A stretch of 64,000 bases of DNA, taken from Phyto melanocephala. Taxonomy: Eukaryota > Arthropoda > Insecta > Diptera > Rhinophoridae. Shown here piece by piece: positions 12,261 through 23,794 of this stretch. Where the stretch lies: the NCBI GenBank assembly GCA_941918925.1, contig OW799235.1, positions 18,236,701 through 18,300,700 of the forward strand, in the 5' to 3' direction. Position numbers and translations under genes: made by a program. The notes under the pieces were generated by a model. It had not been told where the DNA came from, searched no databases, and saw only the letters and a program-made list of their open reading frames with translations. How positions within the stretch are numbered: the first letter of the stretch is position 1; each line of letters starts with the position of its first letter.

Positions 12261-12746
12261 CGGCCTTATTCATAACGAAAAGTTAGAATGCCGATTAAGC
12301 TTGGCAGCTCGTTGGCGCATTGCTTATTCATAAGAAACTTTTATCCGTGTTCCAACTTATCAAAAATCAACTCTGAAATAGCATGATAATCCTCGAAAGG
12401 GCAACAATTTTTTGTATATCATCCCTGATTTTGACATTTTTTGTTTATCCATCCATACTAACAAAATTTAAAATTTAAAAATAAATAAACGAACAATATA
12501 ATTTTTTATAAAAATGAAAAAACCAAGGCAAACGGTCTGTAAATTGGATTGAACAGGATGAAAAGGTGGTAAATAATATTGGTTATGTAAAACAACACAA
12601 CACAGAACACTAGTTGGCAAAGGTTTGGCAGCTCGTTAATAAGAGTTTAGCAAATCGTTTGCAAATCGTTAGCCAGAGTTTCGCATGTGTATTACGAATA
12701 AACTTTATGCTAATTTAATGCCGACTTTTTGTGATGAATAAGGCCG
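12261..12746. mobile_element. PIF/Harbinger-like MITE with Myb-like remnant
   Basis: The terminal inverted repeats are CGGCCTTATTCATAACGAAA (12261-12280) and the complement of a near-identical right end at 12727-12746. The element is flanked by TTA on both sides (12258-12260 and 12747-12749). A 3-bp TWA duplication is typical of PIF/Harbinger. Inside, from 12521, the plus strand reads KRSVNWIEQDEKVV, resembling the start of a Myb/SANT-like domain such as the second protein of Harbinger elements carries. That frame has no in-frame ATG nearby. The element is a 486-bp deletion derivative. Confidence 0.65.
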
Positions 12747-13339
12747 TTAGCAATTGACTAAAATTTGTTTGGAATATTTCTATATATGTTTAAAAAATGA
12801 CTAATATATAAGCATTAATAATAAAATATTAATGTTTTTGGTCCTTGTTGTTCTTTGTTGGACTCCAAGTAGGAAAATTAAAAATTATTAGATCACTTGT
12901 TAAATTGCCAACAAGGATAAACTTTAACACATACCCACATCTGCCGGTTGTTTAGGCGCTTTAGCCTCTACTGTCGAAATACTTATGTGGATGACTTTCC
13001 CAATAAAATCACACAATGTTTACAGTGAACATGTTTATTTGATGTTTTAGTAGTAGTCACGATTGCCCAGTGTTAATAGACCATATTTTGATATGTTTGT
13101 ATTACGTTGACCTTATAACGTTATTAGCAATACATTGCAGACATAATAGAAGAAAATGGTAAAAAAAATACGATTTTAAAAATTCGAGACATTTTTTAAA
13201 ATTTTGTTTAAAGGAGAGAATTTAATCATTTTATTTTTAAATAAATATTTTTTTTAAATAAATATTTTTTTAAATAAATATTTTTTTTAATAAATATATT
13301 TTTTTTAAATATTTCATAAAGATAAATACAATAATTCAC
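12747..13339. repeat. Unassigned DNA with short AT tandem repeat
   Basis: No gene was found. At about 13238-13312 the unit TTTTTTAAATAAATAT is repeated roughly four times with small length changes. This is a simple AT tandem repeat probably arising by slippage. Confidence 0.6.
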
Positions 13340-14335
13340 CTTTGTGATTTCTACAAAATTAATTTCCGATCCCATAAAATATATATTTACTGAAAGCTTT
13401 AGACCAACCAGACCAACCTAAATAAGAGCGGTAAGCGTTGTGTAATATTAAGCTGAGCGGTAACGCTGAAGAGAAAAGCCTAAAATATAGCGTCAACATT
13501 GTGTAATGAACAGCAATGTTTATTTATGTTTTTTAATCAAATTCACTAGTGTACAAAAAAATTACTAGATTAATCTGAAACTAGCTAAAATGGCATTACT
13601 TTTCAACAATTACAAGAGTAAAAAAAACGACACCACAACCGTTTTACTGCTGCCAACTTTCATACCTAACGCCTAGTAAAAATTGGATTTTACAATTGCA
13701 AAGCGTTGTTGCCGCGGTATTTCTGTAAATCTGTATCAACATGAGAATTTTTGACAGCCATTAACGATTTAGGTTTGTTAGGTTTAACTGTCCATCTGTC
13801 CGTCTATCCATTTGTCCGGGTGTTGGTTGAAATCAATGTTTAGAAGCAACCGCATGTTTAATAGATCTGTGTATGACAATTTTTTTGGTATTAATATGGA
13901 AATTAATTGCTATTGATATCCAGCACATTCGCTCCATAACTTTTTGAGATAAAATAAACATGGCTGCCTCTGTTTAACTTCAGATTTTTAGATTTTGTAG
14001 ATAACATATCCCTTCCGAGATACTGTTAAAACATTTTGGACAAATCGGTCACTAATGAATTAAAATACGAATATAAAAGAATATAAACATGAAGAAAAAT
14101 GTCATTTCATAGGAAAAGAACAGACAAATTTGAATTAAATTCTATGATTCCCAAATTCTAATTTCATTATAATGTAACATAAATAGGAATTACAAATTAA
14201 AAAAAAGTATACCGATATAGCATGCTGATGACGAAATCGTATTTGGTTTCAAAAATGCATTCCACTCGGCTAACATCGGAATAATTTTTAAAATATTCTT
14301 AAGATGATTACAATTTAATTTAATTTAACGTAATA
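13340..14335 (-). repeat. Interspersed fly repeats, reverse orientation
   Basis: At 13345-13400 and 13785-13860 the sequence matches the complement of family A blocks: a GTGATTTCTACAAAAT-like end and GTCCGTCT...GTTGAAATCA. The stretch at 14205-14335 is a second copy of the repeat at 7325-7440. The order suggests two or more overlapping interspersed repeats. None encodes protein. Confidence 0.5.
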
Positions 14336-14654
14336 TAATTTTATTTAGAAAATGTTTTAGGAAATTCAATACTAGTATAAGTGAACTTGAGTCAAAACAA
14401 AAACGATATACAATAATTTTTTTTGAACAAATTTAGATTTTTTTTGAGTACATCCAGTTTTTGAAGCTCCTTAATAATCTTTGGACTTAATTAAGACACC
14501 AAATTAAAATCTTTAGGCACAAAAATTATTGCCGAAAAAAAACCTATAAATCTGTTTAAAACAAACTGAGTTTTAAACATCAAAATACAACTGTTTCGAT
14601 GTTTTTTTCTAAAATTTTTGAACGAAAATACACTTTTCCAGATCCTAGACAACC

Positions 14655-14752
14655 GATAGAGTCAATATGGGTATCAAATGAAAGATCATGGCCATGATGG
14701 TCGCTACTACAAATTGGCGTAATTAAAATTTATATATGGGTTAAATCTATAA
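14655..14752 (+). repeat. Repeat family B, left part of an interrupted copy
   Basis: The sequence TATGGGTATCAAATGAAAG matches the unit of the tandem family that resumes at 15340. The mariner derivative at 14755-15314 sits between the two parts, so it probably inserted into a family B array. Confidence 0.55.
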
Positions 14753-14754
14753 TA

Positions 14755-15314
14755 AAAGGTGGTTAAATTTTAAGTTCCGATATTGAATTTTTGCATTTCA
14801 TTTGACATTTCTCAATTTCAGACTAACTTAATTTGAACCATGGAAAGAACCATGAACCATGAAAATGTGCGTTTAAATCAAAATGCATTTTGTGCACTTC
14901 GTGATTCTTTTGGTCAACATAATCGTTCAAATTCATCCAAAATCGGGAGAATTATGAACAATATTTAAATTTCAGCAAAACAGGTCTGTATGAAATGTGA
15001 GAACATCTGTGAATTTGTTCGTTGAACGGAAAACATTGCTGTTTTCCATTTAGCGTTGCGATAGTGTGGCAAAAGAGCTGTTAACATCAACTCATCATCG
15101 TGCCCAAGAATTAAACATTAACATTGTTATTGAAAATTTGGACCATCGGATGGAGGTGTACCGCCGAGGTCGCGGCAGCCATTTGGCTGATATATTGTTC
15201 CATACATAATTGAACCATACCAATATTATCATAATAAAAATAATTGACAATAATTTCCTAAATAATTTGTGCTTTATTCAAAATCAACACGGCCCTTAAA
15301 ATTTAACCATTATT
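14755..15314 (+). mobile_element. Deleted DD41D-type mariner element
   Basis: Terminal repeats containing TGGTTAAATTTTAAGTTCCG (14760-14779) and its inverse (15290-15309) match at 18 of 20 positions and are flanked by TA. From ATG at 14840 the frame reads MERTMNHENVRLNQNAF and then ALRDSFGQHNRSNSSKIGRI, an N-terminal DNA-binding segment, and stops near 14966. A second frame has THHRAQELN and ends GSHLADILFHT (about 15085-15208). The same C-terminal HLxDILFHT occurs in the transposase at 18725-19432, so both belong to related mariner families. The whole catalytic core, including every catalytic Asp, is gone. This is a 560-bp non-autonomous remnant. Confidence 0.7.
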
Positions 15315-15339
15315 TATAAACATTTACCGCTTTTTACCC

Positions 15340-15905
15340 CTGAACGTTTGTGTCACATTAAAGGGCTTTACTAGTATAATACAGTTAACTATGAAAAAGT
15401 TAATATCAAAGATGGAGTTCTAAGTAAAAGAGCGGATGTATGGGTCAGAAATATTAATTTTGGCTTTGTAGACTTTAACCCTTACAATATTGGTATAAAA
15501 TAAAGGGGATTGACTAGCAAAAGGCAGTAAACTATGAAAAAGTGCAAGATCTAAGATGGCGTCAAAACAAAATAGTGGATTTTTTTTTTCTTAATCCCAT
15601 TAATATTGGTATCATACGGAGGGGCTTGACTAGTAGAATAGATAAAATAGCGGATATATGGTTAAAAATATTTATTTCATCTTTGTAGACTTCAACCCTC
15701 ACATTATTGGTATAAAACCAGTAAAATGCAGTGAGCTATGAAAAAGTGTAAGATTTTAGATGGCGTCTAAAACAAAATGGCGGAAAATTTGTTTCTTAAC
15801 CCCATCAATATGGGTATCAAATGAAGGGCCTTGACTAGTAGAATATATAGCTAACTATGTAAAAACTCAAAATCAAAGATGGCGTCGGAAAAATTGCGTA
15901 TAATG
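15340..15905 (+). repeat. Repeat family B tandem array (about 5 units)
   Basis: About five imperfect units of 105-130 bp each contain GGTATCAAATGAAGGGC, CTTGACTAGTAGAATACAG, AACTATGAAAAAGT and AAGATGGCGTC in that order. Three units of the same family lie at 31346-31790. Some units lost segments. There is no coding content, and the origin is unknown. Confidence 0.7.
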
Positions 15906-18620
15906 AAGGGCTGAATATAGCACTTTAACTTGATTTTTTAAATGATTTCATTTAAAAAAAAAATTGTCTTCATTCCTTTTTTTACCTTTAAAATTTCTAA
16001 CTCTTTTTTTTGACCACTTAAATTGCTTTTTTGTACAATCTTTATTTTGATACTTATTTGATAGAGTTTTTCCTTTTGTTTTTACTGTTGCTGATATTAA
16101 TTAAATTCATACAATTGCTGGCATGAAGTATTATGCTCAGTTATAAGAAAAGAAAGAAAAGAAAATGTGTTTAAATGCATGCATAAAATAACACTTTCAA
16201 ATTCATACACAAACACTTTTGTGCATAAAATGAACATAAATTGCAATTAAATTCACTTGTGGCATTATGATTGTTATTTTGCTGTGTGTGCTAGTGAGTC
16301 TCTTAAATGTCTGTGTTTATCTTGAATATTTCAGGCATATACATATATACATACGTACAAAGTATTCTTAAATAAGCTTACTCATACTGTTGTCGTTTCA
16401 ATAGAATATTTTCAGAGGTAGAAGCGCAAAATGAAAAAAAAAAATATTCGAAATTTTCCGCAAAACGAAAACTCTGTTGTTTAAATATTTATTACCAACA
16501 AGAAATCTCCCCAATAATTTATTTTAAAAGACAAATATAATTGCCTGAAATAATATCTTGTTTAAATGCCTTCATTATCTAGTGGGCATTTACATATATA
16601 CACGTTGTACATTAAAGCAAAACAATGAAAAATTTAAATTCAAAAACCCAGCCAAATGAAGGCGGTATCATTCAATTTATAAAAATTAACTTAAAATTTA
16701 ACATGGTCGCTTCTTTTATACCCTCTAGATTATATGTAAATTTACTTAAACCACAGAAATAGTTAGTCAGCTATGTATCACTGTTCATATGTTGGCTTAA
16801 ATTATCAAGCCCCTTATGTTGTACAGATCTGTTTATAATAGGCTTTTTTGTTAATGTAAGGGAAACAACCGCTATTGGAAGTCATCCCAACCCCTCCATA
16901 ACTTGCTGAGCTATAAGCATAAAACTCAGACAGCCACTGTTTTCTTTTTTATATTTTCGCAACCGAAATTAACACATCTACGATAACTTACTAACAAACT
17001 TCTTGTTACTTGCTATTTTTACTTGTTATTGTTATTTGCCTCTAGGATTATTTGTTAAAAAAGGCAACAATAATCTGAAAAACATGTGTTGTAATATATC
17101 GCGTTTCTTAACTAGGCTTATTATTAATTTTTGGTCATGATAGTGACCCAAAATTTTCAAAATACAAAAAAGCTGTACCTTACTTTGCCACAGGTAGGCA
17201 TAGTGCTCTTAGTTATTTTTTTTTATTTTTCATACTGAACAATGCATTATGTATACACTCACTGTCATTAAATGTGTAAAAATTTCATTGATAATTTAAT
17301 TAAGTATCGTTTTTCCCTCAATTATTATAATAATTTTCAGAGTATTATTTTTTAATTATATTTAATGTTTAACATATTTTTAACTGTTAAAAAGGATTTC
17401 TATCACAGACTTTTATAAATGATGCTGTAAGTGTGTCACGTATTTGTATGGTATTTTTAAGTGTATGTGATAGTTGGCTTGAATATTCTCTATCTATATA
17501 ATTAACAATATAATTTGTCAGGTTTATTTGAAATTTTTCTGTTAATCACATTAATCTCAGCATTAACCATATTCAGTTGATTTCTCTGGCTAGTCTCCAA
17601 TGAGAAAAGGGGAAACAAAATTAAAAATGTTATTGAATTATTGGCGGAGTAAAAAATGGAAATAAATAAATTAATATAATATTTTTTGGAATTTAAAGAA
17701 TATATTACAATTTATTGTAATTTCTTACAGCATAAAATGTTTTTAAATAAATATTTCTTTCTATTAATATCTTTCTTTTAATAGCACGCAACAATTTAAC
17801 AATTTTTATGACTTTGCGAAAGTTTTATTATTTTGTATTTTATACACATACTCTTGCAATAATGCCATTGTTCTCTTCTTTTTCCTTTATACAGTTACAG
17901 TTATTGGAATTTTCAGTGGTTACCAATGTAGCCATGACACTGTTATTTTCTTAATTTCCTTTTAAGCAGCTTTTGCTGAATAGTCAGTCGTGCTAACTGA
18001 AGTCACAACAATGTTAAAAAATTTATGTGAATTAACAGTGATGCAGCAATTAATAGCAGTGCATTTTCATATTTTAAATTTTCTTGTTTGTTTAATTGTA
18101 TTAACAGTTTTTAAACATTATCGCTTATTAAAAAAAAACTTTATTTCGACTTTTTATGTTATTTTTTGGCAGAATAATATTAAAAATCGGGATTAAATCA
18201 AATGGTCATTACAATTTGAGGTGTTGGTCGCAATATTGGTGGACTTAACCGCTTATTACTATAATACATGTCTGATTTTTCTTCTTTTTAGTACATCCAA
18301 TTCTTCTTACATGAATACTTATTCTATTACACGAAAATACTTGAATGCTCTAACTAAATTTTTGTTTTAATATCTGTATTTAATAAATGCATTCTTTTTC
18401 TTGCTCTTGTGTAACTTTGAACATGTTCAAATTAGTCACACAATGCAGGCAAGAAATGATCATCTGACTTACGTTGCACTAGGCTGGGTCCGTGCGCATA
18501 ACGGTCACTTAATATTATAGTAATTTTTGGGGGATGAGCTGCCCAGGAGTGTATTTATCTGCTTTGGATATCTTCAACGCAAGTGCAGTCGCAATGCCGT
18601 TGGAGAATATATATATATAT
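15906..18620. other. No gene recognised
   Basis: AT-rich sequence. The segment 16715-16990 may hold a weak interspersed-repeat relic (TATACCCTCTAG, then CCTCCATAACTTGCTGAG, similar in style to 13930-13960). The frame 17990-18196 has no recognisable motif. The 110 bp before the next element are less AT-rich but were not identified. Confidence 0.45.
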
Positions 18621-19544
18621 CGGGTTTCCCAACTAGAACGAAATTTTTAAATTTTAAATAAAACACAGATATTTAAAAAAAAAATCGTGAAACTTTATTA
18701 TATCGTAAAGTAGACAGAATGAGGTTATGTATGGAACAATATATCGTGCAGATGGCCGCCGCAGCTTTGCTGGCACATACGCGATCTTTTAATGAAATTT
18801 TCAATGACCTTTTTGCATAAATGCTGCGGTATTTCATTAATGCAGCGTCCAATTTCCTCTTTTAAGGCTTGAGTCGTCGTCGGCTTATTCGCGTAAACCA
18901 TCGACTTCAAAAAACCCCAAAGAAAAAAATCTAAAGGTGTTAAATCACACGATCTAGGCGGCCAATTCTGGTCTCCAAAACGCGAAATAACACGACCGGG
19001 AAATGACTGATGCAGCAATTGAATTGTTTCTCTGGCTGTATGACATGCTGGCTTCAGTTCCTGAGTCAATTGAAGTTTGTATGCATGAAGATGCAAATCT
19101 TTCGTCAAAATTCGCTGCATAGTGGATTTGGAGACACCAATTTGCTGAGCTCGGTGTCGAATTGAGGTGGATGAAGTTTGAGCGACATCATCACGTACAG
19201 CTCCGACATTTTCTGTCGATTGACCTGGTCGAAGTCGCGTTGTTGTCTTTACATCACTAACAGACACAGTTTCGGCAAATTTATCCATTAATCTCTTTAC
19301 AGTTGACTCTTTTGGAGCATTATTGTGACCCGAAATTGATTGCAATTTGCGAACTGTAGCCGCAAAACTTTCACCATTTTGGTAAAACAATTTCACAATG
19401 AGAATGCGTTGTTCATTCGTGTAGCGCTCCATTTTTACTAACTTCGTACCTTCTACTAGCAAACAATAACAATTGTTCAAATGTCAAACAATGACAGTTC
19501 GAATGGCGCCAAATTTAAAAATTGCATTTTAGTTGGGACACCCG
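18621..19544 (-). mobile_element. mariner element, DD41D type, internally deleted
   Basis: The terminal inverted repeats are about 34 bp (18621-18654 and 19511-19544). They start CGGGTTTCCCAACTAGAACG on one side and CGGGTGTCCCAACTAAAATG on the other, and are flanked by TA-rich target sequence (ATATAT). At 924 bp the element is shorter than the roughly 1.3 kb usual for mariner, and the missing piece lies inside the transposase gene. The intact ends mean it could in principle be moved by a related active transposase. Confidence 0.88.
18725..19432 (-). CDS. mariner transposase, catalytic core deleted in frame
   Basis: The frame is open over 235 codons from ATG at 19432, chosen because MERYTNEQR is the usual family start; 16 more codons lie in frame upstream. 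Residues 1-60 form the first helix-turn-helix region (EQRILIVKLFYQNGESFAAT). A second DNA-binding part follows, ending STMQRILTKDLHLHAYKLQL. After QELKP the protein jumps to ACHTARETIQLL, skipping roughly 105 residues that hold the first catalytic Asp and the QDGA Asp. The third Asp survives in WPPRSCDLTPLDFFLWG. The C terminus is GGHLHDILFHT. The deletion kept the frame, so the product would keep DNA binding but lack catalysis. It could be a passive relic or a repressor-like protein; nothing here shows expression. Confidence 0.8.
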   Translation of the reverse strand: MERYTNEQRILIVKLFYQNGESFAATVRKLQSISGHNNAPKESTVKRLMDKFAETVSVSDVKTTTRLRPGQSTENVGAVRDDVAQTSSTSIRHRAQQIGVSKSTMQRILTKDLHLHAYKLQLTQELKPACHTARETIQLLHQSFPGRVISRFGDQNWPPRSCDLTPLDFFLWGFLKSMVYANKPTTTQALKEEIGRCINEIPQHLCKKVIENFIKRSRMCQQSCGGHLHDILFHT

Positions 19545-21969
19545 ATATATATAAGGCAAGATATGCTGCAACTTTCTTGAAAAATCTGAAGATAAGTGAA
19601 CTGGATATTGGACTCTCTCCTTTGATATTAGATATATATCACAACTTACAAGCTGTAGTCGTAGGACATCTCGAGGTTGCTGACGGTATTGACGGATCAC
19701 TGGATGTTAGGGAAATATGTAATACGATTTAAACTTTCCTCTAACATTGTTTCAGTTGTCTGTATTTACAGAAGGATTTTCTTCTTAATTTCCAATTTAT
19801 TATCAGAGACACCGAGACAGAGTCATGTAATAAAAATAGTGTCATAGAGATGATAACCCGTAACCAACTCTATACATGTGTTAGGAGTACAAATCAATTG
19901 TGGTGACTGTTATTTAAATGGCTATTTTGAAAAGCTGCTGGATTTATATTTGATAAAAAATACCGATTGTACAATTATTTTTGGTTCGATTCGAAATAAC
20001 AAAAAGTTTTAAATTTAACTAATTTTCAAAATCGAATACACCTTAGATTACTTAGGGATAGTAGAGAGGCAGTAGATTTTTGAAAATTTAAAAAGTGCTG
20101 AAAACAGATAAATAAACATCAATCAGGTATCAATTAAAAATTTAATCGATCATTAAACAGCTGGGCAATCGTTACTGCTACTTAATTCAGGGATGGAAAT
20201 TAAAAAAAAAATACACTTAAAAGGAACTGCTTCTATTATGTTTTTCCATAGAGTAGAAATAATTAATAACACAAACGATCAAATTGGATTTTTTTTTGTG
20301 TTGACTTGAACTTTATTGCAATTTTGTACTAATTTGAGGGCGCTAATCTATTTTTTTTCTTCAGCAGCTCACATTTTTAATTTACAGGTACTAGTCGTAT
20401 TTCTGACTTTTTTTCCAAAAATTAAAAGTTCAAGAAACCATAACTTAACTTCTCATTAAGAGATTTAAAAAAAAAAAAAATTTTTAAAGATATAAATGCT
20501 ACCTTTGAAAAACAATCAAACTTTTGAAAATCACAAAAAAATTACTGAGGTTGTTTTTTTTGAGGCAAAAAAAAATTTATTTTCAAAAAATCATCAAAAC
20601 TCCAAAATTGGAATATGTGCAAGTTTTATTACTTTTACGTAAAGCCACATACCCTATAAACAAAACGTGACATCGACTATAAGAATCGATGAACGCGTTT
20701 CGATTTATTTGCAATTAGTTGAAGGTACTTCATTTTGAAATGAATTAAAAAACGTTAATGGTTTTTTTTATGATTCTAATAGAAATCGCTAAATATACAT
20801 CATAAAATCAAAAGTTGTAGATCAATTTGAAACATGGCTCGTTTTGTTCGGAACAAATTTGCCTATACGCTCGTAAAAACAAAACGGGATATTTGTCGTA
20901 TATTTTTTAAGAAGTTTTAAAAATGTTTAAATTATGTTTAAAAAACATATTTTTCTGTTACAACTTCCCAGATATATCTGAAAATACTGGGCAAATTTAA
21001 TATCAATGTAAGCACGACTTAAAGATAATATTGTTGACGAGTTTTGGGTTTTTTAACTGAATAGGGGGGTAAACCGTTTTCAAGTTTTTTCAATATATGT
21101 AGTGGAAGTGCTTTAATATTTTTGACATAACGGTATGTCGCGAAAAGTCAAGCTGTTAGAAAAAACCAAGTGAAGATTTGGACTTAGCGTCCCAAATAAC
21201 ATTCAGTTCTTAATGAACCAAAACATTGTTTTCTTGTGTTAATTATTTTTTATTAATTTTTTGAAAATCGAAGGGTAAATTTTATAGTCCAATGAAATAC
21301 TACTGCGAACCCCTACTTTCCCAGCCTTATTTAAACAGCTATTGAAGTAGAACGTTTAAAATATACTTTTTAATATATATTTTTAAGTACACTTATATAT
21401 ATTTTTCTATGTACATAGAAACACCAAGTGAATTCTGCGTTTACGTTCACTTCTTTTTTCCTATAACGATGACACTTTAATGACATTAATGCTTAAAACG
21501 TTTAATAAATTGCACCTTTGTATACAAAAGTGTCACATTGACTGCCATATTAGTGTAGTAAAGTTGCAAGTTCAGTTGTAGTAATAGTGCATCGCATGGC
21601 TCACAGTTAGTTGAGTATACAAAGTAAAAGACAGGAAAAGCTCTGCATGCAGAACTTGATTCCATTTTAGTTTTACACACTTACACACATAAAACACCTC
21701 ATGTGAAGTAACTATCAAGTGCAGTTGTAGTAATAGACATGTTGTTGCAAATAACAAGTTAGTAGTTTGTCGTTTGAGTAGTTCATTTTATAACAGTGGG
21801 CAGCCTGTTGTGAATGATGTAGGGTAGTTTCTGAAAAGCTGAAGGGCTGCTGTTAATGCAATTAAGGTTCGAAGAGGATTTATTGAAGGTTTTTAATAAA
21901 CAAATCATACAATTTGAAAAGACTAATATGAAATTTGTTTTAATATTTTAAAGAAATTTATTATAAAAA
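19545..21969. other. No gene recognised
   Basis: The first 200 bp are less AT-rich and carry open frames on both strands (19481-19732 plus, 19515-19700 minus), but I recognise no family. Near 21560 and 21715 the segment CAGTTGTAGTAATAG occurs twice. The rest is AT-rich without structure. Confidence 0.45.
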
Positions 21970-22816
21970 ACAAGTAAAAGTGCTATATTCGGCGGTGCCG
22001 AATCTTATATACCCTTCACAACGTGTAGTCATGCAATAACAGTAGTTTGTGTCACCATTCATCCCATATGAAATACGTACATACATGTATAAAAACATCC
22101 CATTGTAAAATTATAAATTATCGTATGTATGTTAAAAAAAAAAAAAAAAAAAAAATAAATAAAAAAAAAATTTAAAAAAAAAAATTAAAAAAAAAAAATT
22201 TAAAAAAAAATTATTATATATATAATATATATAAAACAAAAAAAAAATAAAAAAAAATTAAAAAAAAAAAATTTAAAAAAAAATAATAATAAAAATATAA
22301 ATAATATATTAAATAAAAAATAAAAAAAAATAAAAAAAAAATAAAAAAAAAAATTTAAAAAAAAATTTTAAAAAAATTAAAAAAAATTTTTGTTTGGCTC
22401 AGCTGGGATTCGATTCCACGTTTTCTCTAACCAGTATACACGTTTGTATGTATGTATGTTGTTGTTGTAATGTTGTTTTTGTGAAAAAAAAAATCGAGGT
22501 GGTCGTGGGTTTTTGCTCATATCTCAGTTGTTTATGTACCAATGTTTCTGATTTTCAACACCGTTCTACTCCCGAATATTTCTGATATTTTAATACCTCA
22601 CCCGGGTCCGAGCGATGTCGGGGGTCTTCAAAAAGTTGATTTCAACATACACACGGACAGACGGTCAGACGGACAGACTGACAGAGCTTAATCGACTCCC
22701 CTATTCATAAGCTTTCAGAAAATACGTACTATATGGGGTCGAAAATGAAAATTGTAGAAATTTCACACGGAATGACAAACCTATATATACCCTTTTTCAC
22801 TGTGTGAAGGGTATAA
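21970..22816 (+). repeat. Interspersed repeat family A, expanded copy
   Basis: The start AAGTAAAAGTGCTATATTCG and end GTGTGAAGGGTATAAAAA match the copy at 7719-8107. A 7-bp stem with 3-nt loop (ATTCGGC-GGT-GCCGAAT) lies at 21987-22003. The 3' half has the GACGGACAGAC motif and GACTCCCTATTCATAAGC. Compared with the shorter copy, this one is lengthened by an A-rich tract and extra sequence at about 22132-22440. Confidence 0.7.
22132..22388. repeat. A-rich low-complexity tract
   Basis: About 257 bp consist almost only of A with scattered T. It lies inside the family A copy, between CATCCCATTGTAAAATTATA and TTTGGCTCAGCTGGGATTCG. It could be an expanded poly(A) of a retroposed insert or slippage. 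Assembly length is unreliable in such sequence. Confidence 0.75.
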
Positions 22817-23359
22817 AAATTAATAATAGAAAACTGTTTAAAGGGAATTTTCAAAATACTTCTTAAGAGGAAAAATATATTAAAAAAATAGTTGTTCAAA
22901 ATTAACTCTTGAAAATATATTTAAAAATTTTGGTCAAAAAGAAGAATTTTTTAAAATTGTATGTACAATGAAAAATTTATAAAATAATTTGTATAAAATT
23001 AATTACAATTATATTTAAGTTTTCTATAAAAGAAATATTTTTTTAGTTCAATAAAAATAACTAACTCTGAGTACATAAACATAACCCGTATGTATCCTAC
23101 GGTACGCAGATCTATCTTAGTTTAAAATTTAATCGAAGTCGTTACGTTATTTAGGAGAGGCATAAATTGTCTCTTAGGGTGAGTCACCCTAAATATTTAG
23201 GAGTATGATAGATAGATGTTGACCGATTCTTAAACATTTATTTCTGCTCTTTACAATTTGAAGAAAAATACTGAAAACTATACCAATGCAAGTACATAAT
23301 TAAAAAAGTAGGCGTAAAAGTAGGCGTGGTAAAAAAAGTATTCTTTTAATCATACCAGA
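22817..23359. repeat. Unassigned DNA and repeat family D fragment
   Basis: 22817-23090 is AT-rich without a call. From about 23100 there is a noncoding repeat of the AGGCATAAATTG...GGGTGAGTCACC...GTAGGCGTGG type, related in wording to 41890-42370 (GGTGGGCGGTAAAGCAGGCG). It continues past the SINE at 23570-23770. Confidence 0.4.
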
Positions 23360-23367
23360 GTCTTAGT

Positions 23368-23556
23368 TAGGTTAGGATAGGTAGAACAGGCAGCTGTTGT
23401 GCAGCTCACTTGGGTCCATTATATTGATCCCTTTGTGATACCTGAATAGTAAAGAGAGAAGAGAAGCAGACAAGTCCAGAGTCTCTGAAGGGATTCAAAC
23501 CCGCAACCCCCAAACTAGCAGACCAGCACACTACTGACTAGTCCACCGGGGCACCC
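23368..23556 (-). mobile_element. tRNA-derived SINE with LINE-like tail
   Basis: On the minus strand the element begins GGGTGCCCCGGTGGACTAGT. It has an A-box-like TGGACTAGTCAGTAG and, about 35 bp later, a B box GGGTTTGAATCCC, the two internal RNA polymerase III promoter blocks of a tRNA gene. A short body CAGAGACTCTGGACT...TTCTCTTCTCTC follows. The 3' tail has GGTATCACAA, GGACCCAAGTGAGCT and CCTAACCTAAC, all shared in order with the LINE end at 33506-33581. The copy is flanked by GTCTTAGT at 23360-23367 and 23557-23564, a target-site duplication. It lies inside repeat family D. The SINE call is strong. Confidence 0.88.
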
Positions 23557-23569
23557 GTCTTAGTCTTAG

Positions 23570-23770
23570 TTATATTACGTGAAAATTTCAAGGAGAATGG
23601 TCCAGTAGTCTGGCGTCAAAAATGGCGTGGCGTTGAGGGGTATGAAAAAGTAGATGTTGACCGATTCTCAGACCTACCCGATTTGCAAACAAAATTTAAT
23701 GAAAATCGGTTGAGGCATTTCAGAGGGGTTTAATCACAAACACCGCGACACGATAGTTTCTTAATTTTTT
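23570..23770 (+). repeat. Repeat family D, right part
   Basis: The sequence reads GTTGACCGATTCTCAGACC, then ACCCGATTTGC, AATGAAAATCGGTTGAGGC and ACAAACACCGCGACACGA. Noncoding repeats with this wording are widespread in insect genomes, from memory. The phrase GTTGACCGATTCT also occurs at 23219, so the SINE separates two related parts or two copies. Confidence 0.55.
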
Positions 23771-23794
23771 AAAATTTTTTTAGAGAAAAATAAA

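Noticed and set aside
19481..19732. 83-codon frame downstream of the mariner as a host exon
   Set aside because: It starts inside the mariner leader and terminal repeat. The remaining part resembles no known protein, though its lower AT content was noted.
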